64,000 bases of DNA from Struthio camelus (GCF_040807025.1 NC_090952.1:4914001-4978000); one strand, 5' to 3'; shown: positions 1-31,257, counted from the stretch's first letter. The notes: a model not told the origin generated them from the sequence alone. Numbers and translations: made by a program.

Positions 1-752
1 TAGGGAAACATTCAAGAGGAGACGTGTCAGAGGTCAGAGAAAGCTGCAGCCTAGCCAAAAAAGCCTTCCTCCCAATGTATCCTATGCCAGCCCAAAGGGA
101 AGGTTCAGGATGACCTGGCAGTTCCCCGAGAGTAAACCGTGAAGCACGGGAGCTGTTGACAGCCACAGTCAGGAAGGTTCTCATGAACACTGGAAAGGTC
201 CCCACCGCCTCAGTGAGTTCCCACTCCTCACCGAACTCTCGGTTTGCACTGGGTCCACTTGCGGCAGGCTGGTTCCCGTTTTCCTTCCCTCCGCGTGCTT
301 TCCCTCGCGTTCATCCTTCCCAGAGTGTAGGGGAAGACCCCTGTTGTGCAAGAAGGAGAAAGGGCAAGGGGCTTTCTAAATGAACCTGCAGGTAGAGGGA
401 TAGCTGCGCTTTTCCTGTTGCAAGAGAGTGTGGAAGCACTTATACACTGGCATAAACGTGGATGTTGTGAAGCTATATTCATTTCTCAGAGGCAAGAAGA
501 ATTTGGTTCGAGCCACCTGTCCAATTTAAACTGACCTATTTTCAATCATGGGACAGAAGAGACTGACATTTTACTCAAGCGTAGCAAGACACTCTCCCTC
601 TAGGTCTCACTAAATTGCCTACCTGGGTTAAGAAAATCATTGTTCTACTTCACCATGAAATTGTCTACTGACGATTTGTGGCAGGGGCTTCTGGCTTCAG
701 TTACCCAGTCTCAGCCAGGACCTCCACCCTCATCCTTCATCACTGGCTCCTT

Positions 753-770
753 CCCCCCCCCCCCCCCCCC
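753..770. repeat. Poly-C tract of unit-specific length
   Basis: 18 C in unit 1, 20 C at 13,745-13,764 in unit 2, and 12 C (after an extra T) at 26,743-26,754 in unit 3. It is a marker that distinguishes the otherwise near-identical units, although long homopolymers are also prone to sequencing error. Confidence 0.9.
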
Positions 771-983
771 AAATCCTGCCTTTTTACAAGCTCTTGGCTA
801 ATGAAAGCTATCTTCTCTCCCAGAGGAAAAGCCTTGCTTCCTCTAGACCCTCCGACTGTCACAGCTACAATGCTGTGATTTTCCCCTCGTGACCGTCCCT
901 CGGGAAAGCTTTACAAGTGTTACTCAGTGATGGGAGAGGCACCGCTACGGCTCCCTGAGAACTATCACTAGCCATACACCGAC

Positions 984-1845
984 CTGCTCGTTCTTCTGCA
1001 GCACGGGCTTCGTGACCGGGCACGGCGAGACGCAGCTCTTTGTCTGACTTCAGAAGATGGGCCTGAAGAAACAAAAAGCAGCAATGAGCCTGCACGCCGG
1101 CCAAGAAACGCAACATGCACAGGATACAGGCATCTCAATGACAAAGGGAGAGCCTGACCTGCAGAATGAAGGCAGGGCATGTCAATGACAGTTGTTTTCC
1201 TTTAGCCACGTGGAGCCCACTCTGCACAAGAAATCAGCTCTCCCGAGAAACTGTGCGTGGAACCTACCTTCCAATGCCTCCTGGTAGTAGGCAACAGTCT
1301 TCCTGGCTCGAAGGTTATACTGCTTCCAGGGACCTTTGCCATCTTCCCCTTGCCGGCCTTCACCTTCCCGCGTTGCCCCTGTAATCACAGAGCCTAGACA
1401 GAGCTTCTGATTGGTCTGTGTGTGTATGCATTTGCATTGCCCACCCTGTATCCCACTTACACACAAGCAACGAGCCCTTCAGAGAGGCTCTGCATCTAGC
1501 CTACCTTCCCGGGGAGCGGGAGTGTCCTCAGCAGTTTGCCTGAGGTGAGGTGCCCGGGGAGTACCTTCGCCATCATCCTCTGTCTGCTCGTCTTCTGAGG
1601 ACCCTGTAATTACAGTGCCCAGGCATCGTTTCTGGTTTGTCTCTGCCTATGTACCTTCTCATTCCAGAAGTTCTACTCCCCCACCCTTAATCAGAAGCAA
1701 CCAGCCCTTCAGGCCAACGGTGCCTGTAACCCACATTCCGATGGCTCTTGGTACTGGACGACGGCGTTCCGGGGTCGAAGGTAATAGTCCTTGGGAGAGT
1801 CGCGGCCATCTTCCCCTGTGTGGCGTTCACCTGCCTTTGATGGCC
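984..1845 (-). CDS. ATAD2: ATAD2-like gene copy 0, 5' exons only (rest left of window)
   Basis: Four minus-strand exons can be read: 1,735-1,845, 1,565-1,603, 1,268-1,378 and 984-1,062. All have AG acceptors and GT donors and are compatible in phase (each intron splits a glycine-type codon after its first base). They encode the basic linker upstream of the AAA module: two versions of the YYLRQRK-type motif of ATAD2 (DYYLRPRNAVVQYQEPSE and QYNLRARKTVAYYQEALE), a short acidic piece (SSEDEQTEDDGE), and RSRSPCCRRTSR, which resembles the RSPYCKRMNRRR segment of ATAD2. The remaining exons of this copy lie to the left of base 1. A first coding exon was not recognised; the copy may begin in an exon further right. 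Confidence 0.75.
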
Positions 1846-1955
1846 CTACAATGACAGAAGCTAGCTCTACTTTGGGACTGCGCTGTGCGCACGGACATTT
1901 TCATGTCCCCGCTTAGGCGTGGGGAATTAGCCCTTCCGAGAAAGGCTGCCTCTAA
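1262..1955 (-). repeat. Intragenic ~230-bp tandem triplication carrying linker exons (unit 1)
   Basis: Three consecutive segments (about 1,262-1,497, 1,498-1,725 and 1,726-1,955) share the order donor side, exon, acceptor of the form CTGT-ATT-AG, then an intron piece ending in AGCCCTTC. They carry the 111-bp YNLRARK exon, the 39-bp acidic micro-exon and the 111-bp YLRPRN exon. The copies are clearly diverged, so this triplication predates the amplification of the 13-kb unit. Equivalents: ~14,256-14,949 and ~27,246-27,939. Confidence 0.72.
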
Positions 1956-2009
1956 CGTACTTTCCAGTGGAGCTTGATAGCATATGACAGATGATTTCCT
2001 TTCTCTCAG

Positions 2010-2424
2010 GCTATAGCACGCCTACAGGGAGCAAAGACAGAGGCTCTTGTGGAGCGCAGTGCACTTTGGAAGGCGTTTGTTCAGCTGCGTGAAAAGTGCA
2101 AGGGCATCAGAGTGCTGGGTGGAAGACAGAACTTACTGAGAAAGAGGAAGGTAAAGACGTTTTGACTTCTTCTGCAAGGACTCCTTCAGTCTGCCTGAGG
2201 TCCATGCTTCCTCCGAACCTGAGCTCAAGCAGCATATGAAGCACATGTCAACTTTTGGAAGCATGCAAGAGAAGCTCTTTACTCCTGAGGCAGTTTCTCA
2301 GGCAATGAAAACTGCTGAAGAGGACAAGGGAAATCTGCTGAAAGTGAAGCAAGTGTTTGGTTCACAAGACACTAGAGAAATTGCTGAGCCCGTAGACACG
2401 AGAGCCAGTAGTCGGAAGGTCTAG
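2010..2424 (+). pseudogene. Unrecognised plus-strand exon-like coding remnant (unit 1)
   Basis: 2,010-2,150 is a 141-bp open block between TTCTCTCAG and AAG/GTAAAG splice-like sites. It encodes AIARLQGAKTEALVERSALW, then KAFVQLREKCKGIRVLGGRQ and NLLRKRK, a charged helical peptide. A second open block from ~2,179 encodes DSFSLPEVHASSEPELKQHM, then KHMSTFGSMQEKLFTPEAVS and onward to a TAG at 2,422. AATAAA lies on the same strand at 3,662. I do not recognise the protein. It lies antisense between ATAD2-like gene ends and is present in all three units (15,004-15,418 and 27,994-28,408). It could be a relic of another gene captured in the amplicon, or a small real gene. Confidence 0.4.
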
Positions 2425-2919
2425 TTGGAATGATAATGCAAAACCTCAGCCAGCAGCAGGGAGTTACGCAGGAGCTGCCTGCAGCTTCTGCAGACATGAA
2501 GCACCTTTATGATTCCTCCTCTCACGCACCCTCTCAGTCCTCAAAGACTGGAGTAGCCATGACTGCACAAAACACTCCTGCCAACCAGGTTGGCTCCACC
2601 ATACCAAGGAGCACAAGCGTAACTCCGAAACCCACAGCTACATGAACACTCGTCACAGGAGAAACCTGTGTTGGCAGCAGCAAAGGAGGAGGCAGTTATT
2701 GGAGCAAGGGCCAAAGGTCCTCTCACCACAGCTGAGGAGGCACGAGTGACACGGGGGTGGACGTGTTGCTGGGGAGCCAAGATTCTAAGCGTGGAAGTTG
2801 TGCAGCCCCGACAGCGCCCTATAATGGAGGGGCTCCCACAGCGGGCAATTTCCAGCAGGCCAGAGGACTTCCCTAGGGGCCCAGAGGGAATTCGCAGCCT
2901 CCCGAGTTAGTCCAAATAG

Positions 2920-3260
2920 GTCTTGCGGCCAGGAGAAGCCGCTGCTCTCCAACGTCCTGCTGGGAACCTCACCAAACAGCGTCTCGCGCTGTCCCACCAC
3001 CTCCTCTCGCCTCCTCCTGCTCCCGGCCCAGCAGCTCCTCCAGAGCAGAGCAGAGCAGAGCAGAGCAGTAGCGAGAGCACCGCCAAGCGCGTGGGCTCAG
3101 CTCAGGCTCCCGGGGCGATGTGGGCAGGGGGAAGCTGTTGCTGTGATGCGCTCACTGCGTCCTGCCCCAGCCCATGTCACAGAGGGGCTGCAGGGACGCA
3201 TTGACCGGCCAGGCCCTGCCAAGATGGGCCCTGCAAGGGGAAGGGGAGCTGCCTGGGGCA
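2920..3260 (-). promoter_or_regulatory. GC-rich tract, candidate promoter/first exon of ATAD2-like copy 0
   Basis: CpG-containing, GC-rich sequence about 1.1 kb upstream of the first recognised exon of copy 0 (1,845). On the minus strand it has an open stretch ending at a GTGAGG donor-like site near 2,975. Support is only positional and compositional. Equivalents lie at about 15,914-16,254 and 28,904-29,244. Confidence 0.25.
3041..3066. repeat. (CAGAG)n microsatellite
   Basis: Five copies of CAGAG in the GC-rich tract; also at 16,035-16,060 and 29,025-29,050 with the same copy number. Confidence 0.9.
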
Positions 3261-5267
3261 CTTTAGGGGAGATGCCCCCACCTCCCTGCCCACTCCCCGA
3301 GGCCGCCAGGGGGCAGGCGCAGCCACAGGAGGGCTTCCCCAGGCTGGGGCTCCCCTCAGGCCTTCCAGCCCTGCCATGTCCCCACCTCGGGGATGCTGGG
3401 CTACACCTGCTGGCAAGGAGAGGCTCTGCTGAGGAAGGCAGGCCTAAGGGAGCAACCGAATGAACACAGAGGAAGACTGTGACTGCCCTCAGTGATCTTG
3501 TGGGCAGGAAGGGCCGAGCCCTAGCTGTTGCTTCCCTAGGCCACGAGCATGGAGCTGGCCGAGCCTAGTGAAGCAGCAGAGGGGTTTGCTCTCTCACCCT
3601 GAGAACTGCGTTCAGACAAATGCACCAGGAATGTGTCCCAACAGTGTCAAAGCCTGGGAAAAATAAAAGAAAAACAAAGCAGAACCCAAACCCTTTTTGG
3701 CAATGGTCATTTCTTTCCCTCGGCACTAAAAAGCCTCTGCATTAGGGACATCCACTGGGAATAGTGGGCTTGGGGTGGGTGCTAATTTGGGGGAGGGGGG
3801 AGGGTTGAAAAATGTGATCCTCATGAGCTGAAATCCCCATTTTCAGTCCAAAGTCACTCATTTTGCAGAAGAAAAATGTGATGCTCGCACACAGCCTACA
3901 ATACTCGCAGCGCCCTCACACTGCTTGGGTTCCCCGTGGAGGAGGTGCTTCGCAGAGGGAAATGGAAGGACTGGGAGGCTGCAGGGAGAGGACCAGAGGA
4001 GACTTGAGCATGCATGAGGGGAAGAGAGGGGATCTGAGCACAGGCAGAGGGGCAGAGAGCACGTGAGCGTGCCCGGAGAAGGGATATGAGGGTGCCCAAA
4101 GGAGCCTGGAGGATGCCAAGGGGGCAACCGAGGCGGTTGCAAGGCACACGACTGCGCAGCCCAAGAAAGCCAACAGGGACAGAAAGGCTGCCGAGAGCCC
4201 CTGGCTTCAACAGCCCAGGAAGGCAGCCCGCTCAGGGCGCCGGTGCCTCTTCCGGAGCCGGAGAGTTGTGTAAGCATGCCCGTGTCTCTGCAGGAGAGCA
4301 TATTCACGCAGCTCGGGAGGAGAACATCCACCAAAGACAGGTCCATGTGTAGGCAAGCCTTCTGTCACCTTCCTGTCCGTGTGCCTCTGCTCACCCAAGT
4401 GCAACGGGAGTGGGACAAAGAAGCGCTCGCTTGCGTGTATGTGGTACAGAGGTGTCCGAAGCCTGGGGGAAGGCCATGGCAAAGTGTCCGAGATGTCAAC
4501 CTCTCTCTGCTTGGCAGAGCAGAAATTGGCCTCTTCAATGAAAGGAGCAAGAGCTGCTCAGGAAAGAGCTTGTTCACTTGCAAAGGGCACGCTCGGCAGC
4601 ACCCCCTTCCTACTTGTGCCCTCCGCACGCTGGTGCTACCTGGAAGCATCACCTGGCCAATGCCTCGTCTTTTCCACACATAACCACTCGAGGGGCTTTT
4701 TTTTTTTTTTTCCTCAGGAGAGCACTGGGGCGTGTGTGCAGTGCGCGCGTGTGCGTTGAGGTGCCTTTGTGGAGAAGGTGCTGAGCCTTGTTGCTGGGGG
4801 AACATGGGGAGGGGGCGAGCAGGAGAGTGCTGGGGAGACGTTGGGAGGGTTTGTGGCTGGCGAGAGCCTCTGCTTCATTAAGGTTACCTGATCGAGGACC
4901 AAGGGGCAAGTGAGAAGAAAACTCCACAGAGACCTGAACCTGACAGGCGAGGGAGAACAGACAAGGGCAAAGGCCAAAAGCCTCCAGTCTCTACTTACCT
5001 GGCCCTGAGGCCACTACAGGCATAGTCTGGGAGAGGGATAACCTGGGCTTTGCAAGTGATGAGGAGTCCTGAGGATTTGGAGTTGTTCACGGGGGGACCC
5101 GTGCAGAACGGAGTAAGCAATGTGTGGGGCAGGGGATCAAGGAGGAAGAAAGAGGGGGAATGGGATGGAGGGGTGCAAGAGGGGCCTCTGAACAGCACTG
5201 CGAGGCTTCTGAAGGAGCAACAATAGCAAAACAGCCAGGAAGACACCTTCAAAGGATTGACATGAGC

Positions 5268-5273
5268 TTTATT
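5268..5273 (-). promoter_or_regulatory. Poly(A) signal AATAAA, gene copy 1
   Basis: TTTATT on the plus strand, i.e. AATAAA on the gene strand, 35 bp after the stop codon. The short 3' UTR is identical in all copies. Confidence 0.88.
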
Positions 5274-5308
5274 CATATATTCTAGACGCCCCTTTTCTGA
5301 GTTTCACG

Positions 5309-14839
<9,531 letters not shown>

Positions 14840-15003
14840 CTACAATGACAGAAGCTAGCTCTACTTTGGGACTGCGCTGTGCGCACGGACATTTTCATGT
14901 CCCCGCTTAGGCGTGGGGAATTAGCCCTTCCGAGAAAGGCTGCCTCTAACGTACTTTCCAGTGGAGCTTGATAGCATATGACAGATGATTTCCTTTCTCT
15001 CAG

Positions 15004-15418
15004 GCTATAGCACGCCTACAGGGAGCAAAGACAGAGGCTCTTGTGGAGCGCAGTGCACTTTGGAAGGCGTTTGTTCAGCTGCGTGAAAAGTGCAAGGGCA
15101 TCAGAGTGCTGGGTGGAAGACAGAACTTACTGAGAAAGAGGAAGGTAAAGACGTTTTGACTTCTTCTGCAAGGACTCCTTCAGTCTGCCTGAGGTCCATG
15201 CTTCCTCCGAACCTGAGCTCAAGCAGCATATGAAGCACATGTCAACTTTTGGAAGCATGCAAGAGAAGCTCTTTACTCCTGAGGCAGTTTCTCAGGCAAT
15301 GAAAACTGCTGAAGAGGACAAGGGAAATCTGCTGAAAGTGAAGCAAGTGTTTGGTTCACAAGACACTAGAGAAATTGCTGAGCCCGTAGACACGAGAGCC
15401 AGTAGTCGGAAGGTCTAG
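15004..15418 (+). pseudogene. Unrecognised plus-strand exon-like remnant (unit 2)
   Basis: Copy of the exon-like block at 2,010-2,424 with the same splice-like borders and the same TAG end. Confidence 0.4.
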
Positions 15419-18262
15419 TTGGAATGATAATGCAAAACCTCAGCCAGCAGCAGGGAGTTACGCAGGAGCTGCCTGCAGCTTCTGCAGACATGAAGCACCT
15501 TTATGATTCCTCCTCTCACGCACCCTCTCAGTCCTCAAAGACTGGAGTAGCCATGACTGCACAAAACACTCCTGCCAACCAGGTTGGCTCCACCATACCA
15601 AGGAGCACAAGCGTAACTCCGAAACCCACAGCTACATGAACACTCGTCACAGGAGAAACCTGTGTTGGCAGCAGCAAAGGAGGAGGCAGTTATTGGAGCA
15701 AGGGCCAAAGGTCCTCTCACCACAGCTGAGGAGGCACGAGTGACACGGGGGTGGACGTGTTGCTGGGGAGCCAAGATTCTAAGCGTGGAAGTTGTGCAGC
15801 CCCGACAGCGCCCTATAATGGAGGGGCTCCCACAGCGGGCAATTTCCAGCAGGCCAGAGGACTTCCCTAGGGGCCCAGAGGGAATTCGCAGCCTCCCGAG
15901 TTAGTCCAAATAGGTCTTGCGGCCAGGAGAAGCCGCTGCTCTCCAACGTCCTGCTGGGAACCTCACCAAACAGCGTCTCGCGCTGTCCCACCACCTCCTC
16001 TCGCCTCCTCCTGCTCCCGGCCCAGCAGCTCCTCCAGAGCAGAGCAGAGCAGAGCAGAGCAGTAGCGAGAGCACCGCCAAGCGCGTGGGCTCAGCTCAGG
16101 CTCCCGGGGCGATGTGGGCAGGGGGAAGCTGTTGCTGTGATGCGCTCACTGCGTCCTGCCCCAGCCCATGTCACAGAGGGGCTGCAGGGACGCATTGACC
16201 GGCCAGGCCCTGCCAAGATGGGCCCTGCAAGGGGAAGGGGAGCTGCCTGGGGCACTTTAGGGGAGATGCCCCCACCTCCCTGCCCACTCCCCGAGGCCGC
16301 CAGGGGGCAGGCGCAGCCACAGGAGGGCTTCCCCAGGCTGGGGCTCCCCTCAGGCCTTCCAGCCCTGCCATGTCCCCACCTCGGGGATGCTGGGCTACAC
16401 CTGCTGGCAAGGAGAGGCTCTGCTGAGGAAGGCAGGCCTAAGGGAGCAACCGAATGAACACAGAGGAAGACTGTGACTGCCCTCAGTGATCTTGTGGGCA
16501 GGAAGGGCCGAGCCCTAGCTGTTGCTTCCCTAGGCCACGAGCATGGAGCTGGCCGAGCCTAGTGAAGCAGCAGAGGGGTTTGCTCTCTCACCCTGAGAAC
16601 TGCGTTCAGACAAATGCACCAGGAATGTGTCCCAACAGTGTCAAAGCCTGGGAAAAATAAAAGAAAAACAAAGCAGAACCCAAACCCTTTTTGGCAATGG
16701 TCATTTCTTTCCCTCGGCACTAAAAAGCCTCTGCATTAGGGACATCCACTGGGAATAGTGGGCTTGGGGTGGGTGCTAATTTGGGGGAGGGGGGAGGGTT
16801 GAAAAATGTGATCCTCATGAGCCGAAATCCCCATTTTCAGTCCAAAGTCACTCATTTTGCAGAAGAAAAATGTGATGCTCGCACACAGCCTACAATACTC
16901 GCAGCGCCCTCACACTGCTTGGGTTCCCCGTGGAGGAGGTGCTTCGCAGAGGGAAATGGAAGGACTGGGAGGCTGCAGGGAGAGGACCAGAGGAGACTTG
17001 AGCATGCATGAGGGGAAGAGAGGGGATCTGAGCACAGGCAGAGGGGCAGAGAGCACGTGAGCGTGCCCGGAGAAGGGATCTGAGGGTGCCCAAAGGAGCC
17101 TGGAGGATGCCAAGGGGGCAACCGAGGCGGTTGCAAGGCACACGACTGCGCAGCCCAAGAAAGCCAACAGGGACAGAAAGGCTGCCGAGAGCCCCTGGCT
17201 TCAACAGCCCAGGAAGGCAGCCCGCTCAGGGCGCCGGTGCCTCTTCCGGAGCCGGAGAGTTGTGTAAGCATGCCCGTGTCTCTGCAGGAGAGCATATTCA
17301 CGCAGCTCGGGAGGAGAACATCCACCAAAGACAGGTCCATGTGTAGGCAAGCCTTCTGTCACCTTCCTGTCCGTGTGCCTCTGCTCACCCAAGTGCAACG
17401 GGAGTGGGACAAAGAAGCGCTCGCTTGCGTGTATGTGGTACAGAGGTGTCCGAAGCCTGGGGGAAGGCCATGGCAAAGTGTCCGAGATGTCAACCTCTCT
17501 CTGCTTGGCAGAGCAGAAATTGGCCTCTTCAATGAAAGGAGCAAGAGCTGCTCAGGAAAGAGCTTGTTCACTTGCAAAGGGCACGCTCGGCAGCACCCCC
17601 TTCCTACTTGTGCCCTCCGCACGCTGGTGCTACCTGGAAGCATCACCTGGCCAATGCCTCGTCTTTTCCACACATAACCACTCGAGGGGCTTTTTTTTTT
17701 TTTTTTCCTCAGGAGAGCACTGGGGCGTGTGTGCAGTGCGCGCGTGTGCGTTGAGGTGCCTTTGTGGAGAAGGTGCTGAGCCTTGTTGCTGGGGGAACAT
17801 GGGGAGGGGGCGAGCAGGAGAGTGCTGGGGAGACGTTGGGAGGGTTTGTGGCTGGCGAGAGCCTCTGCTTCATTAAGGTTACCTGATCGAGGACCAAGGG
17901 GCAAGTGAGAAGAAAACTCCACAGAGACCTGAACCTGACAGGCGAGGGAGAACAGACAAGGGCAAAGGCCAAAAGCCTCCAGTCTCTACTTACCTGGCCC
18001 TGAGGCCACTACAGGCATAGTCTGGGAGAGGGATAACCTGGGCTTTGCAAGTGATGAGGAGTCCTGAGGATTTGGGGTTGTTCACGGGGGGACCCGTGCA
18101 GAACGGAGTAAGCAATGTGTGGGGCAGGGGATCAAGGAGGAAGAAAGAGGGGGAATGGGATGGAGGGGTGCAAGAGGGGCCTCTGAACAGCACTGCGAGG
18201 CTTCTGAAGGAGCAACAATAGCAAAACAGCCAGGAAGACACCTTCAAAGGATTGACATGAGC

Positions 18263-18268
18263 TTTATT
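18263..18268 (-). promoter_or_regulatory. Poly(A) signal AATAAA, gene copy 2
   Basis: Same position relative to the terminal exon (18,304-18,345) as in copy 1. Confidence 0.88.
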
Positions 18269-18303
18269 CATATATTCTAGACGCCCCTTTTCTGAGTTTC
18301 ACG

Positions 18304-27829
<9,526 letters not shown>

Positions 27830-27993
27830 CTACAATGACAGAAGCTAGCTCTACTTTGGGACTGCGCTGTGCGCACGGACATTTTCATGTCCCCGCTTAG
27901 GCGTGGGGAATTAGCCCTTCCGAGAAAGGCTGCCTCTAACGTACTTTCCAGTGGAGCTTGATAGCATATGACAGATGATTTCCTTTCTCTCAG

Positions 27994-28408
27994 GCTATAG
28001 CACGCCTACAGGGAGCAAAGACAGAGGCTCTTGTGGAGCGCAGTGCACTTTGGAAGGCGTTTGTTCAGCTGCGTGAAAAGTGCAAGGGCATCAGAGTGCT
28101 GGGTGGAAGACAGAACTTACTGAGAAAGAGGAAGGTAAAGACGTTTTGACTTCTTCTGCAAGGACTCCTTCAGTCTGCCTGAGGTCCATGCTTCCTCCGA
28201 ACCTGAGCTCAAGCAGCATATGAAGCACATGTCAACTTTTGGAAGCATGCAAGAGAAGCTCTTTACTCCTGAGGCAGTTTCTCAGGCAATGAAAACTGCT
28301 GAAGAGGACAAGGGAAATCTGCTGAAAGTGAAGCAAGTGTTTGGTTCACAAGACACTAGAGAAATTGCTGAGCCCGTAGACACGAGAGCCAGTAGTCGGA
28401 AGGTCTAG
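27994..28408 (+). pseudogene. Unrecognised plus-strand exon-like remnant (unit 3)
   Basis: Copy of the exon-like block at 2,010-2,424 with the same splice-like borders and the same TAG end. Confidence 0.4.
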
Positions 28409-31251
28409 TTGGAATGATAATGCAAAACCTCAGCCAGCAGCAGGGAGTTACGCAGGAGCTGCCTGCAGCTTCTGCAGACATGAAGCACCTTTATGATTCC
28501 TCCTCTCACGCACCCTCTCAGTCCTCAAAGACTGGAGTAGCCATGACTGCACAAAACACTCCTGCCAACCAGGTTGGCTCCACCATACCAAGGAGCACAA
28601 GCGTAACTCCGAAACCCACAGCTACATGAACACTCGTCACAGGAGAAACCTGTGTTGGCAGCAGCAAAGGAGGAGGCAGTTATTGGAGCAAGGGCCAAAG
28701 GTCCTCTCACCACAGCTGAGGAGGCACGAGTGACACGGGGGTGGACGTGTTGCTGGGGAGCCAAGATTCTAAGCGTGGAAGTTGTGCAGCCCCGACAGCG
28801 CCCTATAATGGAGGGGCTCCCACAGCGGGCAATTTCCAGCAGGCCAGAGGACTTCCCTAGGGGCCCAGAGGGAATTCGCAGCCTCCCGAGTTAGTCCAAA
28901 TAGGTCTTGCGGCCAGGAGAAGCCGCTGCTCTCCAACGTCCTGCTGGGAACCTCACCAAACAGCGTCTCGCGCTGTCCCACCACCTCCTCTCGCCTCCTC
29001 CTGCTCCCGGCCCAGCAGCTCCTCCAGAGCAGAGCAGAGCAGAGCAGAGCAGTAGCGAGAGCACCGCCAAGCGCGTGGGCTCAGCTCAGGCTCCCGGGGC
29101 GATGTGGGCAGGGGGAAGCTGTTGCTGTGATGCGCTCACTGCGTCCTGCCCCAGCCCATGTCACAGAGGGGCTGCAGGGACGCATTGACCGGCCAGGCCC
29201 TGCCAAGATGGGCCCTGCAAGGGGAAGGGGAGCTGCCTGGGGCACTTTAGGGGAGATGCCCCCACCTCCCTGCCCACTCCCCGAGGCCGCCAGGGGGCAG
29301 GCGCAGCCACAGGAGGGCTTCCCCAGGCTGGGGCTCCCCTCAGGCCTTCCAGCCCTGCCATGTCCCCACCTCGGGGATGCTGGGCTACACCTGCTGGCAA
29401 GGAGAGGCTCTGCTGAGGAAGGCAGGCCTAAGGGAGCAACCGAATGAACACAGAGGAAGACTGTGACTGCCCTCAGTGATCTTGTGGGCAGGAAGGGCCG
29501 AGCCCTAGCTGTTGCTTCCCTAGGCCACGAGCATGGAGCTGGCCGAGCCTAGTGAAGCAGCAGAGGGGTTTGCTCTCTCACCCTGAGAACTGCGTTCAGA
29601 CAAATGCACCAGGAATGTGTCCCAACAGTGTCAAAGCCTGGGAAAAATAAAAGAAAAACAAAGCAGAACCCAAACCCTTTTTGGCAATGGTCATTTCTTT
29701 CCCTCGGCACTAAAAAGCCTCTGCATTAGGGACATCCACTGGGAATAGTGGGCTTGGGGTGGGTGCTAATTTGGGGGAGGGGGGAGGGTTGAAAAATGTG
29801 ATCCTCATGAGCCGAAATCCCCATTTTCAGTCCAAAGTCACTCATTTTGCAGAAGAAAAATGTGATGCTCGCACACAGCCTACAATACTCGCAGCGCCCT
29901 CACACTGCTTGGGTTCCCCGTGGAGGAGGTGCTTCGCAGAGGGAAATGGAAGGACTGGGAGGCTGCAGGGAGAGGACCAGAGGAGACTTGAGCATGCATG
30001 AGGGGAAGAGAGGGGATCTGAGCACAGGCAGAGGGGCAGAGAGCACGTGAGCGTGCCTGGAGAAGGGATCTGAGGGTGCCCAAAGGAGCCTGGAGGATGC
30101 CAAGGGGGCAACCGAGGCGGTTGCAAGGCACACGACTGCGCAGCCCAAGAAAGCCAACAGGGACAGAAAGGCTGCCGAGAGCCCCTGGCTTCAACAGCCC
30201 AGGAAGGCAGCCCGCTCAGGGCGCCGGTGCCTCTTCCGGAGCCGGAGAGTTGTGTAAGCATGCCCGTGTCTCTGCAGGAGAGCATATTCACGCAGCTCGG
30301 GAGGAGAACATCCACCAAAGACAGGTCCATGTGTAGGCAAGCCTTCTGTCACCTTCCTGTCCGTGTGCCTCTGCTCACCCAAGTGCAACGGGAGTGGGAC
30401 AAAGAAGCGCTCGCTTGCGTGTATGTGGTACAGAGGTGTCCGAAGCCTGGGGGAAGGCCATGGCAAAGTGTCCGAGATGTCAACCTCTCTCTGCTTGGCA
30501 GAGCAGAAATTGGCCTCTTCAATGAAAGGAGCAAGAGCTGCTCAGGAAAGAGCTTGTTCACTTGCAAAGGGCACGCTCGGCAGCACCCCCTTCCTACTTG
30601 TGCCCTCCGCACGCTGGTGCTACCTGGAAGCATCACCTGGCCAATGCCTCGTCTTTTCCACACATAACCACTCGAGGGGCTTTTTTTTTTTTTTTCCTCA
30701 GGAGAGCACTGGGGCGTGTGTGCAGTGCGCGCGTGTGCGTTGAGGTGCCTTTGTGGAGAAGGTGCTGAGCCTTGTTGCTGGGGGAACATGGGGAGGGGGC
30801 GAGCAGGAGAGTGCTGGGGAGACGTTGGGAGGGTTTGTGGCTGGCGAGAGCCTCTGCTTCATTAAGGTTACCTGATCGAGGACCAAGGGGCAAGTGAGAA
30901 GAAAACTCCACAGAGACCTGAACCTGACAGGCGAGGGAGAACAGACAAGGGCAAAGGCCAAAAGCCTCCAGTCTCTACTTACCTGGCCCTGAGGCCACTA
31001 CAGGCATAGTCTGGGAGAGGGATAACCTGGGCTTTGCAAGTGATGAGGAGTCCTGAGGATTTGGAGTTGTTCACGGGGGGACCCGTGCAGAACGGAGTAA
31101 GCAATGTGTGGGGCAGGGGATCAAGGAGGAAGAAAGAGGGGGAATGGGATGGAGGGGTGCAAGAGGGGCCTCTGAACAGCACTGCGAGGCTTCTGAAGGA
31201 GCAACAATAGCAAAACAGCCAGGAAGACACCTTCAAAGGATTGACATGAGC

Positions 31252-31257
31252 TTTATT
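31252..31257 (-). promoter_or_regulatory. Poly(A) signal AATAAA, gene copy 3
   Basis: Same position relative to the terminal exon (31,293-31,334) as in copy 1. Confidence 0.88.

Larger units (their letters stand above)
2425..5267. other. Spacer between gene copies (unit 1)
   Basis: Sequence between the 3' end of gene copy 1 and the 5' exons of copy 0. It holds a GC-rich tract at about 2,920-3,420 containing (CAGAG)5 at 3,041-3,066, a plus-strand AATAAA at 3,662-3,667, a G-rich run at 3,789-3,804, a poly-T tract near 4,699 and several short open frames on both strands with no recognisable domain. The GC-rich tract is the best candidate for the promoter and first exon of the minus-strand ATAD2-like gene, but no TATA box or clear start was seen. 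The same spacer recurs in units 2 and 3 and, in part, at 53,218-55,242. Confidence 0.6.

Noticed and set aside
3789-3804. G-quadruplex-like G runs
   Set aside because: Only three uninterrupted G runs; a fourth requires splitting a run, and there is no context suggesting function.
3858-4346. 162-codon minus-strand open frame present in every unit and at 53,827
   Set aside because: Cys/Ser/Pro/Leu-rich with no domain, overlapped by equally long frames on the other strand; it lies in the spacer after the poly(A) signal.
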